NCBI RefSeq assembly: GCF_026213295.1
Contig: NC_079418.1
Span: 5,157,887 to 5,221,886, forward strand
Source: Gadus chalcogrammus
Taxonomy: Eukaryota > Chordata > Actinopteri > Gadiformes > Gadidae
Direction of reading: 5' to 3'
Length of the DNA: 64,000 nt
The notes below the pieces were generated by a model. It saw nothing but the letters and a program-made list of their open reading frames with translations. It did not search any database and was not told the DNA's origin. A program made the position numbers and the translations under genes. Positions 24,350 to 37,280 of the stretch are shown here, in pieces. Position 1 is the first letter of the stretch; each line of letters opens with the position of its first letter.

Positions 24350-26625
24350 TTTATTATTATTATTATGCTGCCATTGGAGTCAATGGCAGCCCATAGAACC
24401 GCTTGGCGAAAAGTTGTGAAATTTGGCACACTTGTTCAGGACTGCCCCATTAGCCCATTAAGCCAATCTAAGGTCGCTAGCCCAACAGCTCTAGCGCCAC
24501 CAACAGGTCAAAGTTGGGCATGCATTCATGTTCATAACTTTTGACCTATTCGACCAATTTTCACAAACCAGGTATCATTGGATTCCTTGAACCAAGCCCA
24601 GTTCAACAAACCCTATGACGTCATTGCGCCATGACGTATATGTCCGCCATCTTGGTTTATGTCAAAAACCTTCAAAATGCTACTCCTATCACAAATCTTG
24701 TCCAATCATCTCGAAACTTGGCACACATGATCTTCTGGCCATCCTTGATGAAAAACATCGAATAGATTTGTCAAATTCAAAACCGTTTGCCCGCTAAAGC
24801 CAATCAAATTTGGCGGCGAAGCCGCCAAACCGGATGTAAGCCAATATCTCAACAGCCCTTCGACATATCATAACCAACCTTGGTATATAGACCCAAGCCC
24901 CCATAAAGCTGACACTGAATGAATTTGGTGACCTTTGACCTCTAGGGGGCGCTGTTATTAATGTCGATGTGTTTTGACTCCTCCCTCTTCACATGAGTAC
25001 ATTTAAAAATTATTTTCAATGTCTGGTGATACTATCAGACCTCCCCGTATAGCGAGTATATTATTTTTTGCAGAAATATCCGCGGCAGCTAATGATATTC
25101 GACCGCGAAGCCGCCAAACCGGAAACACGCCAATATCTCAGCAGCCCTTTGACATATCATAACCAAACTTGATACATAGACCCATAACATCATCAGGGGG
25201 ACACTCAATGAATTTGGTGACCATTGACCTATAGGGGGCGCTATAATTACTGAAGACGTGTTTTAACTTCTCTCTCTTCACATGAGTACATTTCAAACTT
25301 ATTTTTAATGTCTGAGGATACTGCCAGACCTCCTTATGTAGCTTATGAATTATTTCTCATTGCATCAGAACTTGGCCGCCATGTTGCAAGTTGTCAAAAT
25401 CAGTTGAAAATTTCCACAGGCCACAAATTATGTCTGTGTTGTCTCTCCTGGCACTCATTTAATATTCTTACATTGATTTCTTAAATATGTATATGTAAAA
25501 ACGGATGTGAATAATTACTTTACAGTTAAAATAAGCCAATGTATAAATTCATATTATTTTGCCGTTTTAGGTTTGTTATTATTTCACTTCCGGTTTAGTC
25601 ACTTCCTGTGACGTCATTTCCTGTTAAAAATCGTACCTCTGTAGAAGGAATGGCAGGCATGTGCATCTTCTGATTGTAATCCGCTAGCATCCCCATGAAA
25701 GCATCTAAGAGGCAATGCCGTAAGTTTGTTTAATCAATGCAAGACATGTTTAAGATAATATATTAGAGTGGATTTAGTTAAAAATAATGTTTGATGTGTT
25801 GTTAAAAACGTTTTGGTTAGCAATTGTGTACAAACTAAAATCAATGCAATTGGCATCAGAATGTCTTCATGCAGTGTTAGACAGTTTATATTATTATTTA
25901 CAACTATGTACAACATGCTGTTTAGTCAAATGTACATTCAGTATTTTTGTATTCTTTTATTTGCAGTTTTCACCGTCTGTTCATGAGGAATTGTGACAGT
26001 AAATGGTCAACCTTACTACGACTCTGTCTTCATTGGCTACGGTTTAACTCGGTGTTAAGTCAGGGTTACAACACACTGCACGAGAACACTACAATGTCCA
26101 ATCTTCATAGAACTTGGCATATATGATCTTCCGACCAAGCTGAACAAATGTATCAAACCGCTTTCTCAAATTCATAACCGCTTGGCCGTGACAGCCAATC
26201 AAACTTGACGACGCTGATTAATGGGTAGACACTGCACTTGTGTGGCGACAAGCGGTACTTAATGTATACTACAACAATGACTATATTTACCATTACGCCG
26301 ATTTACAATATAAACTTCAATTCCCGATGGATTAGATGCTTCACGAACCACCTCCAGAACGGGTGCTTGTTTACATTGTGTCTCTTTTAGGAATATTGTT
26401 CCGAATACCCCTATGTATTTGTGACATTTGTTCTGTCAGGCAGACTGTATTGCGCCCTTACCTCTAGGTGGGGTCCTTTTCCCATTTCCTCATCCCACCA
26501 GCTGTCGGTATTGCCGATTTCCGAGACGGTCGTCATGTAGCCCCCTGGCCGATTACGTCCATCCGGCAGAATTAGCCTACCGAGTCCCATTATGCTTGAC
26601 ACCCACATTGCTGCTCGCAGCTATA
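24350..26625 (+). repeat. Family A unit U15 (2276 bp, recombinant, carries insert copy 5)
   Basis: No module. The head is of the U3/U20 subtype; at about 24830 it switches to the insert-bearing subtype (CCGGATGTAAGCC in place of CAGGAAGTGAGCC). A perfect hairpin lies at 24809-24829 and a perfect DR1 at 24929-24941. The insert occupies 25435-26093. Confidence 0.88.
25435..26093. mobile_element. Solo-LTR-like insert, copy 5 (in U15)
   Basis: 659 bp with ATGTC at 25430-25434 and 26094-26098. CRE at 25609-25616. Closest to copy 3, in agreement with the similarity of the flanking A sequence. Confidence 0.7.
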
Positions 26626-28238
26626 TTTATTATTATTATGCTGCCATTGGAGTCAATGGCAGCCCATAGAACCGCTTGGCGAAAAGTTGTGAAATTTGGC
26701 ACACTTGTTCAGGACTGCCCCATTAGCCCATTAAGCCAATCTCAGGTCGCTAGCCCAACAGCTCTAGCGCCACCAACAGGTCAAAGTTGGGCATGCATTC
26801 ATGTTCATAACTTTCGACCTATTCGACCAATATTCACAAACCAGGTATCATTGGATTCCTTGAACCAAGCCCAGTTCAACACACCCTATGACGTCATTGT
26901 GCCATGACGTATATTTCCGCCATCTTGGTTTATGTCAAAAACCTTCAAAATGCTACTTCTATCACAAATCTTGTTCAATCATCTCGAATCTTGGCACACA
27001 TGATCTTCTGGCCATGCTTGATAAAAAACATCGAATAGATTTGTCAAATTCAAAACCGTTTGTCCGCTAAAGCCAATCAAATTTAACCGCCAAGTTGCCA
27101 AACCGGAAGTAAGCCCATATCTCAGAAGCCCTTTGACCTATCATAACCAACCTTGGTAGAGAGACCCATGACCGCATCACGGTGACACTGAATGAATTTG
27201 GTGACCCTTGACCTCTAGGTGGCGCTGTTATTAATGTCGATGTGTTTTGACTCCTCTCTCTTCACATGAGTACATTTAAAACTTATTTTCAATGTCTGGT
27301 GATACTATCAGACCTCCCCATATAGCTCATATATTACGTCTTGCAGAAATATCCGCGACAGCCAATGATATTCGAGCGCGAAGCCGGAAAACCGGAAACA
27401 CGCCAATATCTCTGCAGCCCTTTGACATATCATAACCAAACTTGATACATTGACCCATAACATAATCATGGGGACACTCAAAGAATTTGGTGACCATTGA
27501 CCGCTAGGGGGCGCTATAATTAACGAAGACGTGTTTTAACTCCTCTCTCTTCACATGAGTACATTTCAAACTTATTTTCAATGTCTGATGATACTGTCAG
27601 ACCTACTCATATAGCTTATAAATTATTTCTCATTGCAACATCAGAACTTGGCCGCCATGTTGAAAGTTGTCAAAATCAGTTGTAAATTCCCACAGGCCAC
27701 AAATTATGTCCAATCTTCATGAAACTCTGCATATATGATCTTCAGACCAAGCTGAACTAATGTGTTAAACAGCTTTCTCAAATTCAAAACCGTTTGGCCG
27801 TGACAGGCAATCAAACTTGACGGCGCTCATTAATGGGTAGACACTGCACTCGTGTGGCGATAAGCGGTACTTAATGTATAATGCAACAATGACTATATTT
27901 ACCATTCCGCCCACTTAAAATATAAACTGCAATTCCCACTGGATCAGATGCTTCACGAACCACCTCCAGAAGGGATGCTTGTTTACATGGTGTCTCTTTT
28001 AGGGATATTGTTCCGAATACCCCTATGTATTTGTGACATTTGTTCTGTCAGGCAGACTGCATTGCGCCCTTACCTCTAGGTGGGGTCCTTTTTCCCATTT
28101 ACTCATCCCACCGGCTGTCGGTATTGCCGATTTCCGAGGCGGTCGTCATGTAGCCCCCAGGCCAATTGCGTCCATCCGGCAGAATTAGCCTACCGAGTCC
28201 GATTATGCTTGACACCCACATTGCTGCTCGCAGCTATA
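26626..28238 (+). repeat. Family A unit U16 (1613 bp, no module, long tail)
   Basis: Carries the private variants CTTGTTCAATCATC and CGAATCTTGGCAC, shared with U17, U19 and U21. These four are probably recent copies of one another. Confidence 0.88.
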
Positions 28239-29966
28239 TTTGGGTGTCAAGCAACTATGTTGCGAGACAACCTATTGTTATTGTACGAATTCTTATTATT
28301 GGGTGTCAAGCAACTATGTTGCGAGACAACCTATTGTTATTGTACGAATTCTTATTATTATTATTATGCTGCCATTGGAGTCAATGGCAGCCCATAGAAC
28401 CGCTTGGCGAAAAGTTGTGAAATTTGGCACACTTGTTCAGGACTGCCCCATTAGCCCATTAAGCCAATCTCAGGTCGCTAGCCCAACAGCTCTAGCGCCA
28501 CCAACAGGTCAAAGTTGGGCATGCATTCATGTTCATAACTTTCGACCTATTCGACCAATATTCACAAACCAGGTATCATTGGATTCCTTGAACCAAGCCC
28601 AGTTCAACACACCCTATGACGTCATTGTGCCATGACGTATATTTCCGCCATCTTGGTTTATGTCAAAAACCTTCAAAATGCTACTTCTATCACAAATCTT
28701 GTTCAATCATCTCGAATCTTGGCACACATGATCTTCTGGCCATGCTTGATAAAAAACATCGAATAGATTTGTCAAATTCAAAACCGTTTGTCCGCTAAAG
28801 CCAATCAAATTTAACCGCCAAGTTGCCAAACCGGAAGTAAGCCCATATCTCAGAAGCCCTTTGACCTATCATAACCAACCTTGGTAGAGAGACCCATGAC
28901 CGCATCACGGTGACACTGAATGAATTTGGTGACCCTTGACCTCTAGGTGGCGCTGTTATTAATGTCGATGTGTTTTGACTCCTCTCTCTTCACATGAGTA
29001 CATTTAAAACTTATTTTCAATGTCTGGTGATACTATCAGACCTCCCCATATAGCTCATATATTACGTCTTGCAGAAATATCCGCGACAGCCAATGATATT
29101 CGAGCGCGAAGCCGGAAAACCGGAAACACGCCAATATCTCTGCAGCCCTTTGACATATCATAACCAAACTTGATACATTGACCCATAACATAATCATGGG
29201 GACACTCAAAGAATTTGGTGACCATTGACCGCTAGGGGGCGCTATAATTAATGAAGACGTGTTTTAACTCCTCTCTCTTCACATGAGTACATTTCAAACT
29301 TATTTTCAATGTCTGATGATACTGTCAGACCTACTCATATAGCTTATAAATTATTTCTCATTGCAACATCAGAACTTGGCCGCCATGTTGAAAGTTGTCA
29401 AAATCAGTTGTAAATTCCCACAGGCCACAAATTATGTCCAATCTTCATGAAACTCTGCATATATGATCTTCAGACCAAGCTGAACTAATGTGTTAAACAG
29501 CTTTCTCAAATTCAAAACCGTTTGGCCGTGACAGGCAATCAAACTTGACGGCGCTCATTAATGGGTAGACACTGCACTCGTGTGGCGATAAGCGGTACTT
29601 AATGTATAATGCAACAATGACTATATTTACCATTCCGCCCACTTAAAATATAAACTGCAATTCCCACTGGATCAGATGCTTCACGAACCACCTCCAGAAG
29701 GGATGCTTGTTTACATGGTGTCTCTTTTAGGGATATTGTTCCGAATACCCCTATGTATTTGTGACATTTGTTCTGTCAGGCAGACTGCATTGCGCCCTTA
29801 CCTCTAGGTGGGGTCCTTTTTCCCATTTACTCATCCCACCGGCTGTCGGTATTGCCGATTTCCGAGGCGGTCGTCATGTAGCCCCCAGGCCAATTGCGTC
29901 CATCCGGCAGAATTAGCCTACCGAGTCCAATTATGCTTGACACCCACATTGCTGCTCGCAGCTATA
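28239..29966 (+). repeat. Family A unit U17 (1728 bp, two modules, long tail)
   Basis: Modules start at 28242 and 28301. The body is nearly identical to U16; the length difference is almost entirely the two extra modules. Confidence 0.88.
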
Positions 29967-31786
29967 TTTGGGTGTCAAGCAACTATGTTGCGAGACAACC
30001 TATTGTTATTGTACGAATTCTTATTATTGGGTGTCAAGCAACTATGTTGCGAGACAACCTATTGTTATTGTACGAATTCTTATTGGGTGTCAAGCAACTA
30101 TGTTGCGAGACAACCTATTGTTATTGTACGAATTCTTATTATTATTATTATTATTATTATGCTGCCATTGGAGTCAATGGCAGCCCATAGAACCGCTTGG
30201 CGAAAAGTTGTGAAATTTGGCACACTTGTTCAGGACAGCCCCATTAGCCCATTAAGCCAATCTCAGGTTGCTAGCCCAACAGCTCTAGCGCCACCAACAG
30301 GTCAAAGTTGGACATGCATTCATGTTCATAACTTTCGACCTATTCGACCAATAATCACAAACCAGGTATCATTGGATTCCTTGAACCAAGCCCAGTTCAA
30401 CACACCCTATGACGTCATTGTGCCATGACGTATATTTCCGCCATCTTGGTTTATGTCAAAAACCTTCAAAATGCTACTTCTATCACAAATCTTGTCCAAT
30501 CATCTCGAAACTTGGCACACATGATCTTCTGGCCATGCTTGATAAAAAACATCGAATAGATTTGTCAAATTCAAAACCGTTTGTCCGCTAAAGCCAATCA
30601 AATTTAACCGCCAAGTTGCCAAACCGGAAGTAAGCCCATATCTCAGAAGCCCTTTGACCTATCATAACCAACCTTGGTAGAGAGACCCATGACCGCATCA
30701 CGGTGACACTGAATGAATTTGGTGACCCTTGACCTCTAGGTGGCGCTGTTATTAATGTCGATGTGTTTTGACTCCTCTCTCTTCACATGAGTACATTTAA
30801 AACTTATTTTCAATGTCTGGTGATACTATCAGACCTCCCCATATAGCTCATATATTACGTCTTGCAGAAATATCCGCGACAGCCAATGATATTCGAGCGC
30901 GAAGCCGGAAAACCGGAAACACGCCAATATCTCTGCAGCCCTTTGACATATCATAACCAAACTTGATACATTGACCCATAACATAATCATGGGGACAATC
31001 AAAGAATTTGGTGACCATTGACCGCTAGGGGGCGCTATAATTAATGAAGACGTGTTTTAACTCCTCTCTCTTCACATGAGTACATTTCAAACTTATTTTC
31101 AATGTCTGATGATACTGTCAGACCTACTCATATAGCTTATAAATTATTTCTCATTGCAACATCAGAACTTGGCCGCCATGTTGAAAGTTGTCAAAATCAG
31201 TTGTAAATTCCCACAGGCCACAAATGATGTCCAATCTTCATAAAACTTGGCATATATGATCTTCAGACCAAGCTGAACAAATACATTAAACAGCTTTCTC
31301 AAATTCAAAACCGTTTGGCCGTGACAGGCAATCAAACATGACGGCGCTCATTAATGGGTAGACACTGCACTAGTGTGGCGATAAGCGGTACTTAATGTAT
31401 AATGCAACAATGACTATATTTACCATTCCGCCCACTTACAATATAAACTGCAATTCCCACTGGATTAGATGCTTCACGAACCACCTCCAGAACGGATGCT
31501 TGTTTACATTGTGTCTCTTTTATGGATATTGTTCCGAATACCCCTATGTATTTGTGACATTTGTTCTGTCAGGCAGACTGTACTGCGCCCTTACCTCTAG
31601 GTGGGGTCATTTTCCCAATTGGTAAACATTGACGCATACTTGCATAGCGCTCATCCCACCGGCTGTCGGTATTGCCAATTACCGAGACGGTCGTCATGTA
31701 GCCCCCTGGCCGATTACGTCCGTCCGGCAGAATTTGCCTTCCGAGTCCCATTATGCTTGACACCCACATTGCTGCTCGCAGCTATA
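29967..31786 (+). repeat. Family A unit U18 (1820 bp, three modules, unique tail insertion)
   Basis: Modules start at 29970, 30029 and 30085. The tail carries about 30 bp not seen in other units (about 31616-31651, containing GGTAAACATTGACGC). The unit ends with a normal A terminus that abuts the family B module starting at 31790. Confidence 0.88.
29970..30140 (+). repeat. A-type hairpin module, three tandem copies
   Basis: Starts at 29970, 30029 and 30085. Spacings of 59 and 56 bp differ by one ATT triplet, so the junction is within the microsatellite. The copies appear identical to each other. Confidence 0.88.
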
Positions 31787-32636
31787 TTTAGGGGTCCAAG
31801 CCAACAGGTTGGATCCCTATTGTTTTTGTAAGGATTTTTAAAGTGGGAATACAGCCCATACCGTAAATGTTGCACACACGCCAATTGCATGACTAGATCC
31901 AGGTCAGTGAAGACTATGCAGACGACAAAATCCAGACACGCCGGCCACTAGGTGGCGCTATACCAAGGAATACGCGTTTGGGGCTATAACTCCCACACCG
32001 AACCTCCCACAGTCCAAAAACTTGTACACACAGATGCACTGGAGTCTGCTGCATCTTTTGGCCTAGGCCACGCCCATTTGCGTCTATGAATATTTTTCGC
32101 TAAATCGCGAAAACCGCAAAACTGTTTTTTCCCTACTCCTCCCACATTTCTTGACCAATCGACACCAAACTTTGCACACGACATCTTCAGACGCACACGC
32201 ATAGAAATCTTAGACAGTTTTTTGATCCGACCTTCGACGACGAAACGGTAGAGTTTTGAATATTGGTTAATTAGCTAAATTAGACGTGGAAAATTAAAAA
32301 TCCAAAAAAATCCAAAATTAGACATCGGATCGAGTCCAAATTCTACACACATGTTGGTGCTAACCTTAATGACGTTCGATAAAAAAATCGGAAAATTCCG
32401 CCATTAGGGGGCGCAATAAACGAGGAAATTGTATATCTTCTACAAAATTTTGCCGCGAAAACGCTACACTGACTTCTCGCTACTCCTACCACAGTCGAAT
32501 CCTTTGTATCCACAAGTTCAGGGTAGCGTTTTGAACACATGCTTCGCGTTGTGCCGGCGAAATTCACATTTCTTGTCGCGTTGTGCCGGCGAAATGCACA
32601 CTTCTTGGACCCCTGCATAACTGCTTGCAGTTCTAG
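31787..32636 (+). repeat. Isolated family B unit B1 inside the A array
   Basis: It begins with one B module at 31790 directly after the A terminus plus TTT, and ends at CTAG (32633-32636), after which TTATTATTATT and an A head resume. Both ends are therefore set by a change of family, which gives the clearest boundaries of a complete element (about 847-850 bp). The start of the body is shortened: module, TTTT, then AAAGTGGGAATACAGCCC. CTCF-consensus core at 31945-31958. Confidence 0.9.
31945..31958 (+). promoter_or_regulatory. CTCF-consensus core (type example, most B units)
   Basis: CCACTAGGTGGCGC matches the CTCF core consensus CCASYAGRKGGCRS at every position. Exact copies also lie at 43702-43715, 46324-46337, 50571-50584 and 63454-63467. 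Other subtypes carry ACACTAGG or TCACTAGG at the same place. A second, weaker core (CCATTAGGGGGCGC) lies about 440 bp downstream, at 32401-32414 here. Confidence 0.5.
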
Positions 32637-34238
32637 TTATTATTATTATGCTGCCATTGGAGTCAATGGCAGCCCATAGAACCGCTTGGCGAAAAGTTGT
32701 GAAATTTGGCACACTTGTTCAGGACTGCCCCATTAGCCCATTAAGCCAATCTCAGGTCGCTAGCCCAACAGCTCTAGCGCCACCAACAGGTCAAAGTTGG
32801 GCATGCATTCATGTTCATAACTTTCGACCTATTCGACCAATATTCACAAACCAGGTATCATTGGATTCCTTGAACCAAGCCCAGTTCAACACACCCTATG
32901 ACGTCATTGTGCCATGACGTATATTTCCGCCATCTTGGTTTATGTCAAAAACCTTCAAAATGCTACTTCTATCACAAATCTTGTTCAATCATCTCGAATC
33001 TTGGCACACATGATCTTCTGGCCATGCTTGATAAAAAACATCGAATAGATTTGTCAAATTCAAAACCGTTTGTCCGCTAAAGCCAATCAAATTTAACCGC
33101 CAAGTTGCCAAACCGGAAGTAAGCCCATATCTCAGAAGCCCTTTGACCTATCATAACCAACCTTGGTAGAGAGACCCATGACCGCATCACGGTGACACTG
33201 AATGAATTTGGTGACCCTTGACCTCTAGGTGGCGCTGTTATTAATGTCGATGTGTTTTGACTCCTCTCTCTTCACATGAGTACATTTAAAACTTATTTTC
33301 AATGTCTGGTGATACTATCAGACCTCCCCATATAGCTCATATATTACGTCTTGCAGAAATATCCGCGACAGCCAATGATATTCGAGCGCGAAGCCGGAAA
33401 ACCGGAAACACGCCAATATCTCTGCAGCCCTTTGACATATCATAACCAAACTTGATACATTGACCCATAACATAATCATGGGGACACTCAAAGAATTTGG
33501 TGACCATTGACCGCTAGGGGGCGCTATAATTAATGAAGACGTGTTTTAACTCCTCTCTCTTCACATGAGTACATTTCAAACTTATTTTCAATGTCTGATG
33601 ATACTGTCAGACCTACTCATATAGCTTATAAATTATTTCTCATTGCAACATCAGAACTTGGCCGCCATGTTGAAAGTTGTCAAAATCAGTTGTAAATTCC
33701 CACAGGCCACAAATTATGTCCAATCTTCATGAAACTCTGCATATATGATCTTCAGACCAAGCTGAACTAATGTGTTAAACAGCTTTCTCAAATTCAAAAC
33801 CGTTTGGCCGTGACAGGCAATCAAACTTGACGGCGCTCATTAATGGGTAGACACTGCACTCGTGTGGCGATAAGCGGTACTTAATGTATAATGCAACAAT
33901 GACTATATTTACCATTCCGCCCACTTAAAATATAAACTGCAATTCCCACTGGATCAGATGCTTCACGAACCACCTCCAGAAGGGATGCTTGTTTACATGG
34001 TGTCTCTTTTAGGGATATTGTTCCGAATACCCCTATGTATTTGTGACATTTGTTCTGTCAGGCAGACTGCATTGCGCCCTTACCTCTAGGTGGGGTCCTT
34101 TTTCCCATTTACTCATCCCACCGGCTGTCGGTATTGCCGATTTCCGAGGCGGTCGTCATGTAGCCCCCAGGCCAATTGCGTCCATCCGGCAGAATTAGCC
34201 TACCGAGTCCGATTATGCTTGACACCCACATTGCTGCT
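32637..34238 (+). repeat. Family A unit U19 (about 1602 bp, no module, long tail)
   Basis: The A array resumes right after B1, with an ATT tract and then the standard head. It belongs to the U16 group (CTTGTTCAATC). Confidence 0.88.
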
Positions 34239-35666
34239 CGCAGCTATATTTGGGTGTCAAGCAACTATGTTGCGAGACAACCTATTGTTATTGTACGAAT
34301 TCTTATTATTGGGTGTCAAGCAACTATGTTGCGAGACAACCTATTGTTATTGTACGAATTCTTATTGGGTGTCAAGCAACTATGTTGCGAGACAACCTAT
34401 TGTTATTGTACGAATTCTTCTTATTATTATTATTATTATGCTGCCATTGGAGTCAATGGCAGCCCATAGAACCGCTTGGCGAAAAGTTGTGAAATTTGGC
34501 ACACTTGTTCAGGACTGCCCCATTAGCCCATTAAGCCAATCTAAGGTCGCTAGCCCAACAGCTCTAGCGCCACCAACAGGTCAAAGTTGGGCATGCATTC
34601 ATGTTCATAACTTTTGACCTATTCGACCAATTTTCACAAACCAGGTATCATTGGATTCCTTGAACCAAGCCCAGTTCAACAAACCCTATGACGTCATTGC
34701 GCCATGACGTATATGTCCGCCATCTTGGTTTATGTCAAAAACCTTCAAAATGCTACTCCTATCACAAATCTTGTCCAATCATCTCGAAACTTGGCACACA
34801 TGATCTTCTGGCCATCCTTGATGAAAAACATCGAATAGATTTGTTAAATTCAAAACCGTTTGCCCGCTAAAGCCAATCAAATTTGGCGGCGAAGCCGCCA
34901 AACAGGAAGTGAGCCGATTTCTCAGCATCCCTTTGACATATCATAACCAGACTTGGTATATAGACCCATGGCCTCATAAAGGTGACACTGATTTAATTTG
35001 GTGACCTTTGACCTGTAGGGGGCGCTGTTATTAATGTCCATGTGTTTTGACCTCTTTCCCTTCACATGAGTACATTTACAACTTATTTTCAATGTCTGGT
35101 GATACTATCAGACCTCCCCGTATAGCTAGTATATTATAACTTGCACAAATATCCGCGACAGCCAATGATATTCAACTGCGAAGCCGCCAAACTGGAAAAA
35201 CGCCAATATCTCAGTATCCCTTGGACAAATCATAACCAAACTTGATACCTAGACCCATAACATCATTATGGGGACACTCAATGAATTTGGTGACCATTGA
35301 CCTCTAGGGGGTGCTATAATTAATGAAGACGTGTTTTAACTCCTCTCTCTTCACATGAGTACATTTCAAACTTATTATCAATGTTTAATGATACTGTCAG
35401 ACCTCCCCATATATCTTGTAAATTATTTTGTTGATATTGTTCCGAATACCCCTATGTATTTGTGACATTTGTTCTGTCAGGCAGACTGCATTGCCCCCTT
35501 ACCTCTAGGTGGGGTCCTTTTCCCATTTACTCATCCCACCGGCTGTCGGTATTGCCGATTTCCGAGGCGGTCGTCATGTAGCCCCCTGGCCGATTGCGTC
35601 CATCCGGCAGAATAAGCCTACCGAGTCCGATTATGCTTGACACCCACATTGCTGCTCGCAGCTATA
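34239..35666 (+). repeat. Family A unit U20 (1428 bp, three modules, short tail)
   Basis: Modules start at 34252, 34311 and 34367. The body matches U3 (4200-5511) including its private variants, at an offset of about 30155 bp. A perfect hairpin lies at 34882-34902 and a perfect DR1 at 35002-35014. One CTCF-like core is mutated (GGGGGTGCT). Confidence 0.88.
34252..34422 (+). repeat. A-type hairpin module, three tandem copies
   Basis: Starts at 34252, 34311 and 34367, with the same 59/56 spacing as the triplet at 29970. The body downstream is a different subtype, so the triplet has moved between unit types by exchange or arose twice. Confidence 0.88.
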
Positions 35667-37280
35667 TTTATTATTATTATGCTGCCATTGGAGTCAATGG
35701 CAGCCCATAGAACCGCTTGGCGAAAAGTTGTGAAATTTGGCACACTTGTTCAGGACTGCCCCATTAGCCCATTAAGCCAATCTCAGGTCGCTAGCCCAAC
35801 AGCTCTAGCGCCACCAACAGGTCAAAGTTGGGCATGCATTCATGTTCATAACTTTCGACCTATTCGACCAATATTCACAAACCAGGTATCATTGGATTCC
35901 TTGAACCAAGCCCAGTTCAACACACCCTATGACGTCATTGTGCCATGACGTATATTTCCGCCATCTTGGTTTATGTCAAAAACCTTCAAAATGCTACTTC
36001 TATCACAAATCTTGTTCAATCATCTCGAATCTTGGCACACATGATCTTCTGGCCATGCTTGATAAAAAACATCGAATAGATTTGTCAAATTCAAAACCGT
36101 TTGTCCGCTAAAGCCAATCAAATTTAACCGCCAAGTTGCCAAACCGGAAGTAAGCCCATATCTCAGAAGCCCTTTGACCTATCATAACCAACCTTGGTAG
36201 AGAGACCCATGACCGCATCACGGTGACACTGAATGAATTTGGTGACCCTTGACCTCTAGGTGGCGCTGTTATTAATGTCGATGTGTTTTGACTCCTCTCT
36301 CTTCACATGAGTACATTTAAAACTTATTTTCAATGTCTGGTGATACTATCAGACCTCCCCATATAGCTCATATATTACGTCTTGCAGAAATATCCGCGAC
36401 AGCCAATGATATTCGAGCGCGAAGCCGGAAAACCGGAAACACGCCAATATCTCTGCAGCCCTTTGACATATCATAACCAAACTTGATACATTGACCCATA
36501 ACATAATCATGGGGACACTCAAAGAATTTGGTGACCATTGACCGCTAGGGGGCGCTATAATTAATGAAGACGTGTTTTAACTCCTCTCTCTTCACATGAG
36601 TACATTTCAAACTTATTTTCAATGTCTGATGATACTGTCAGACCTACTCATATAGCTTATAAATTATTTCTCATTGCAACATCAGAACTTGGCCGCCATG
36701 TTGAAAGTTGTCAAAATCAGTTGTAAATTCCCACAGGCCACAAATTATGTCCAATCTTCATGAAACTCTGCATATATGATCTTCAGACCAAGCTGAACTA
36801 ATGTGTTAAACAGCTTTCTCAAATTCAAAACCGTTTGGCCGTGACAGGCAATCAAACTTGACGGCGCTCATTAATGGGTAGACACTGCACTCGTGTGGCG
36901 ATAAGCGGTACTTAATGTATAATGCAACAATGACTATATTTACCATTCCGCCCACTTAAAATATAAACTGCAATTCCCACTGGATCAGATGCTTCACGAA
37001 CCACCTCCAGAAGGGATGCTTGTTTACATGGTGTCTCTTTTAGGGATATTGTGTCCGAATACCCCTATGTATTTGTGACATTTGTTCTGTCAGCAGACTG
37101 TATTGCGCCCTTACCTCTAGGTGGGGTCATTTCCCACTAATGCTCATCCCACCGGCTGTCGGTATTGCCGATTACCGAGACGGTCGTCATGTAGCCCCCT
37201 GGCCGATTAACTCAGCCCCTCAGAAAATTAGCTTACCGGTCCATTAATGCTTGACACCCACATTGCTGCTCGCAGCTATA
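35667..37280 (+). repeat. Family A unit U21 (1614 bp, last A unit)
   Basis: A U16-group body until about 37040. The last 240 bp is noisier than in any other unit (GTGTCCGAAT, GTCAGCAGACTG, ACTCAGCCCCTCAG). It ends in a normal terminus, after which only B units follow. Confidence 0.86.

Larger units (their letters stand above)
1..37280 (+). repeat. Family A macrosatellite array (22 head-to-tail units)
   Basis: The whole interval is made of diverged copies of one unit, all in the same orientation, interrupted only by one family B unit at 31787-32636. A full unit runs: optional 5' hairpin module, ATT microsatellite, a head beginning ATGCTGCCATTGGAGTC, two internal repeats of about 289 bp, a variable tail, then the end GCTTGACACCC plus the hairpin GCTGC-TC-GCAGC. 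Unit length varies for three reasons: loss of about 330 bp of tail, gain of a 642-659 bp insert, and the number of hairpin modules. The order of unit lengths is irregular rather than a simple higher-order repeat. No coding potential is evident. The rolling-circle-element interpretation is inference from the termini. Confidence 0.9.

Noticed and set aside
29808..30428. A 206-codon open frame and similar frames of 100-175 codons across unit junctions
   Set aside because: They cross the terminus, hairpin modules and microsatellite, and their frame changes with module number (56, 59 bp). Sister units break them, and the predicted peptides include long runs of Ile, Leu or Tyr from the ATT tract. 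No domain is recognisable.
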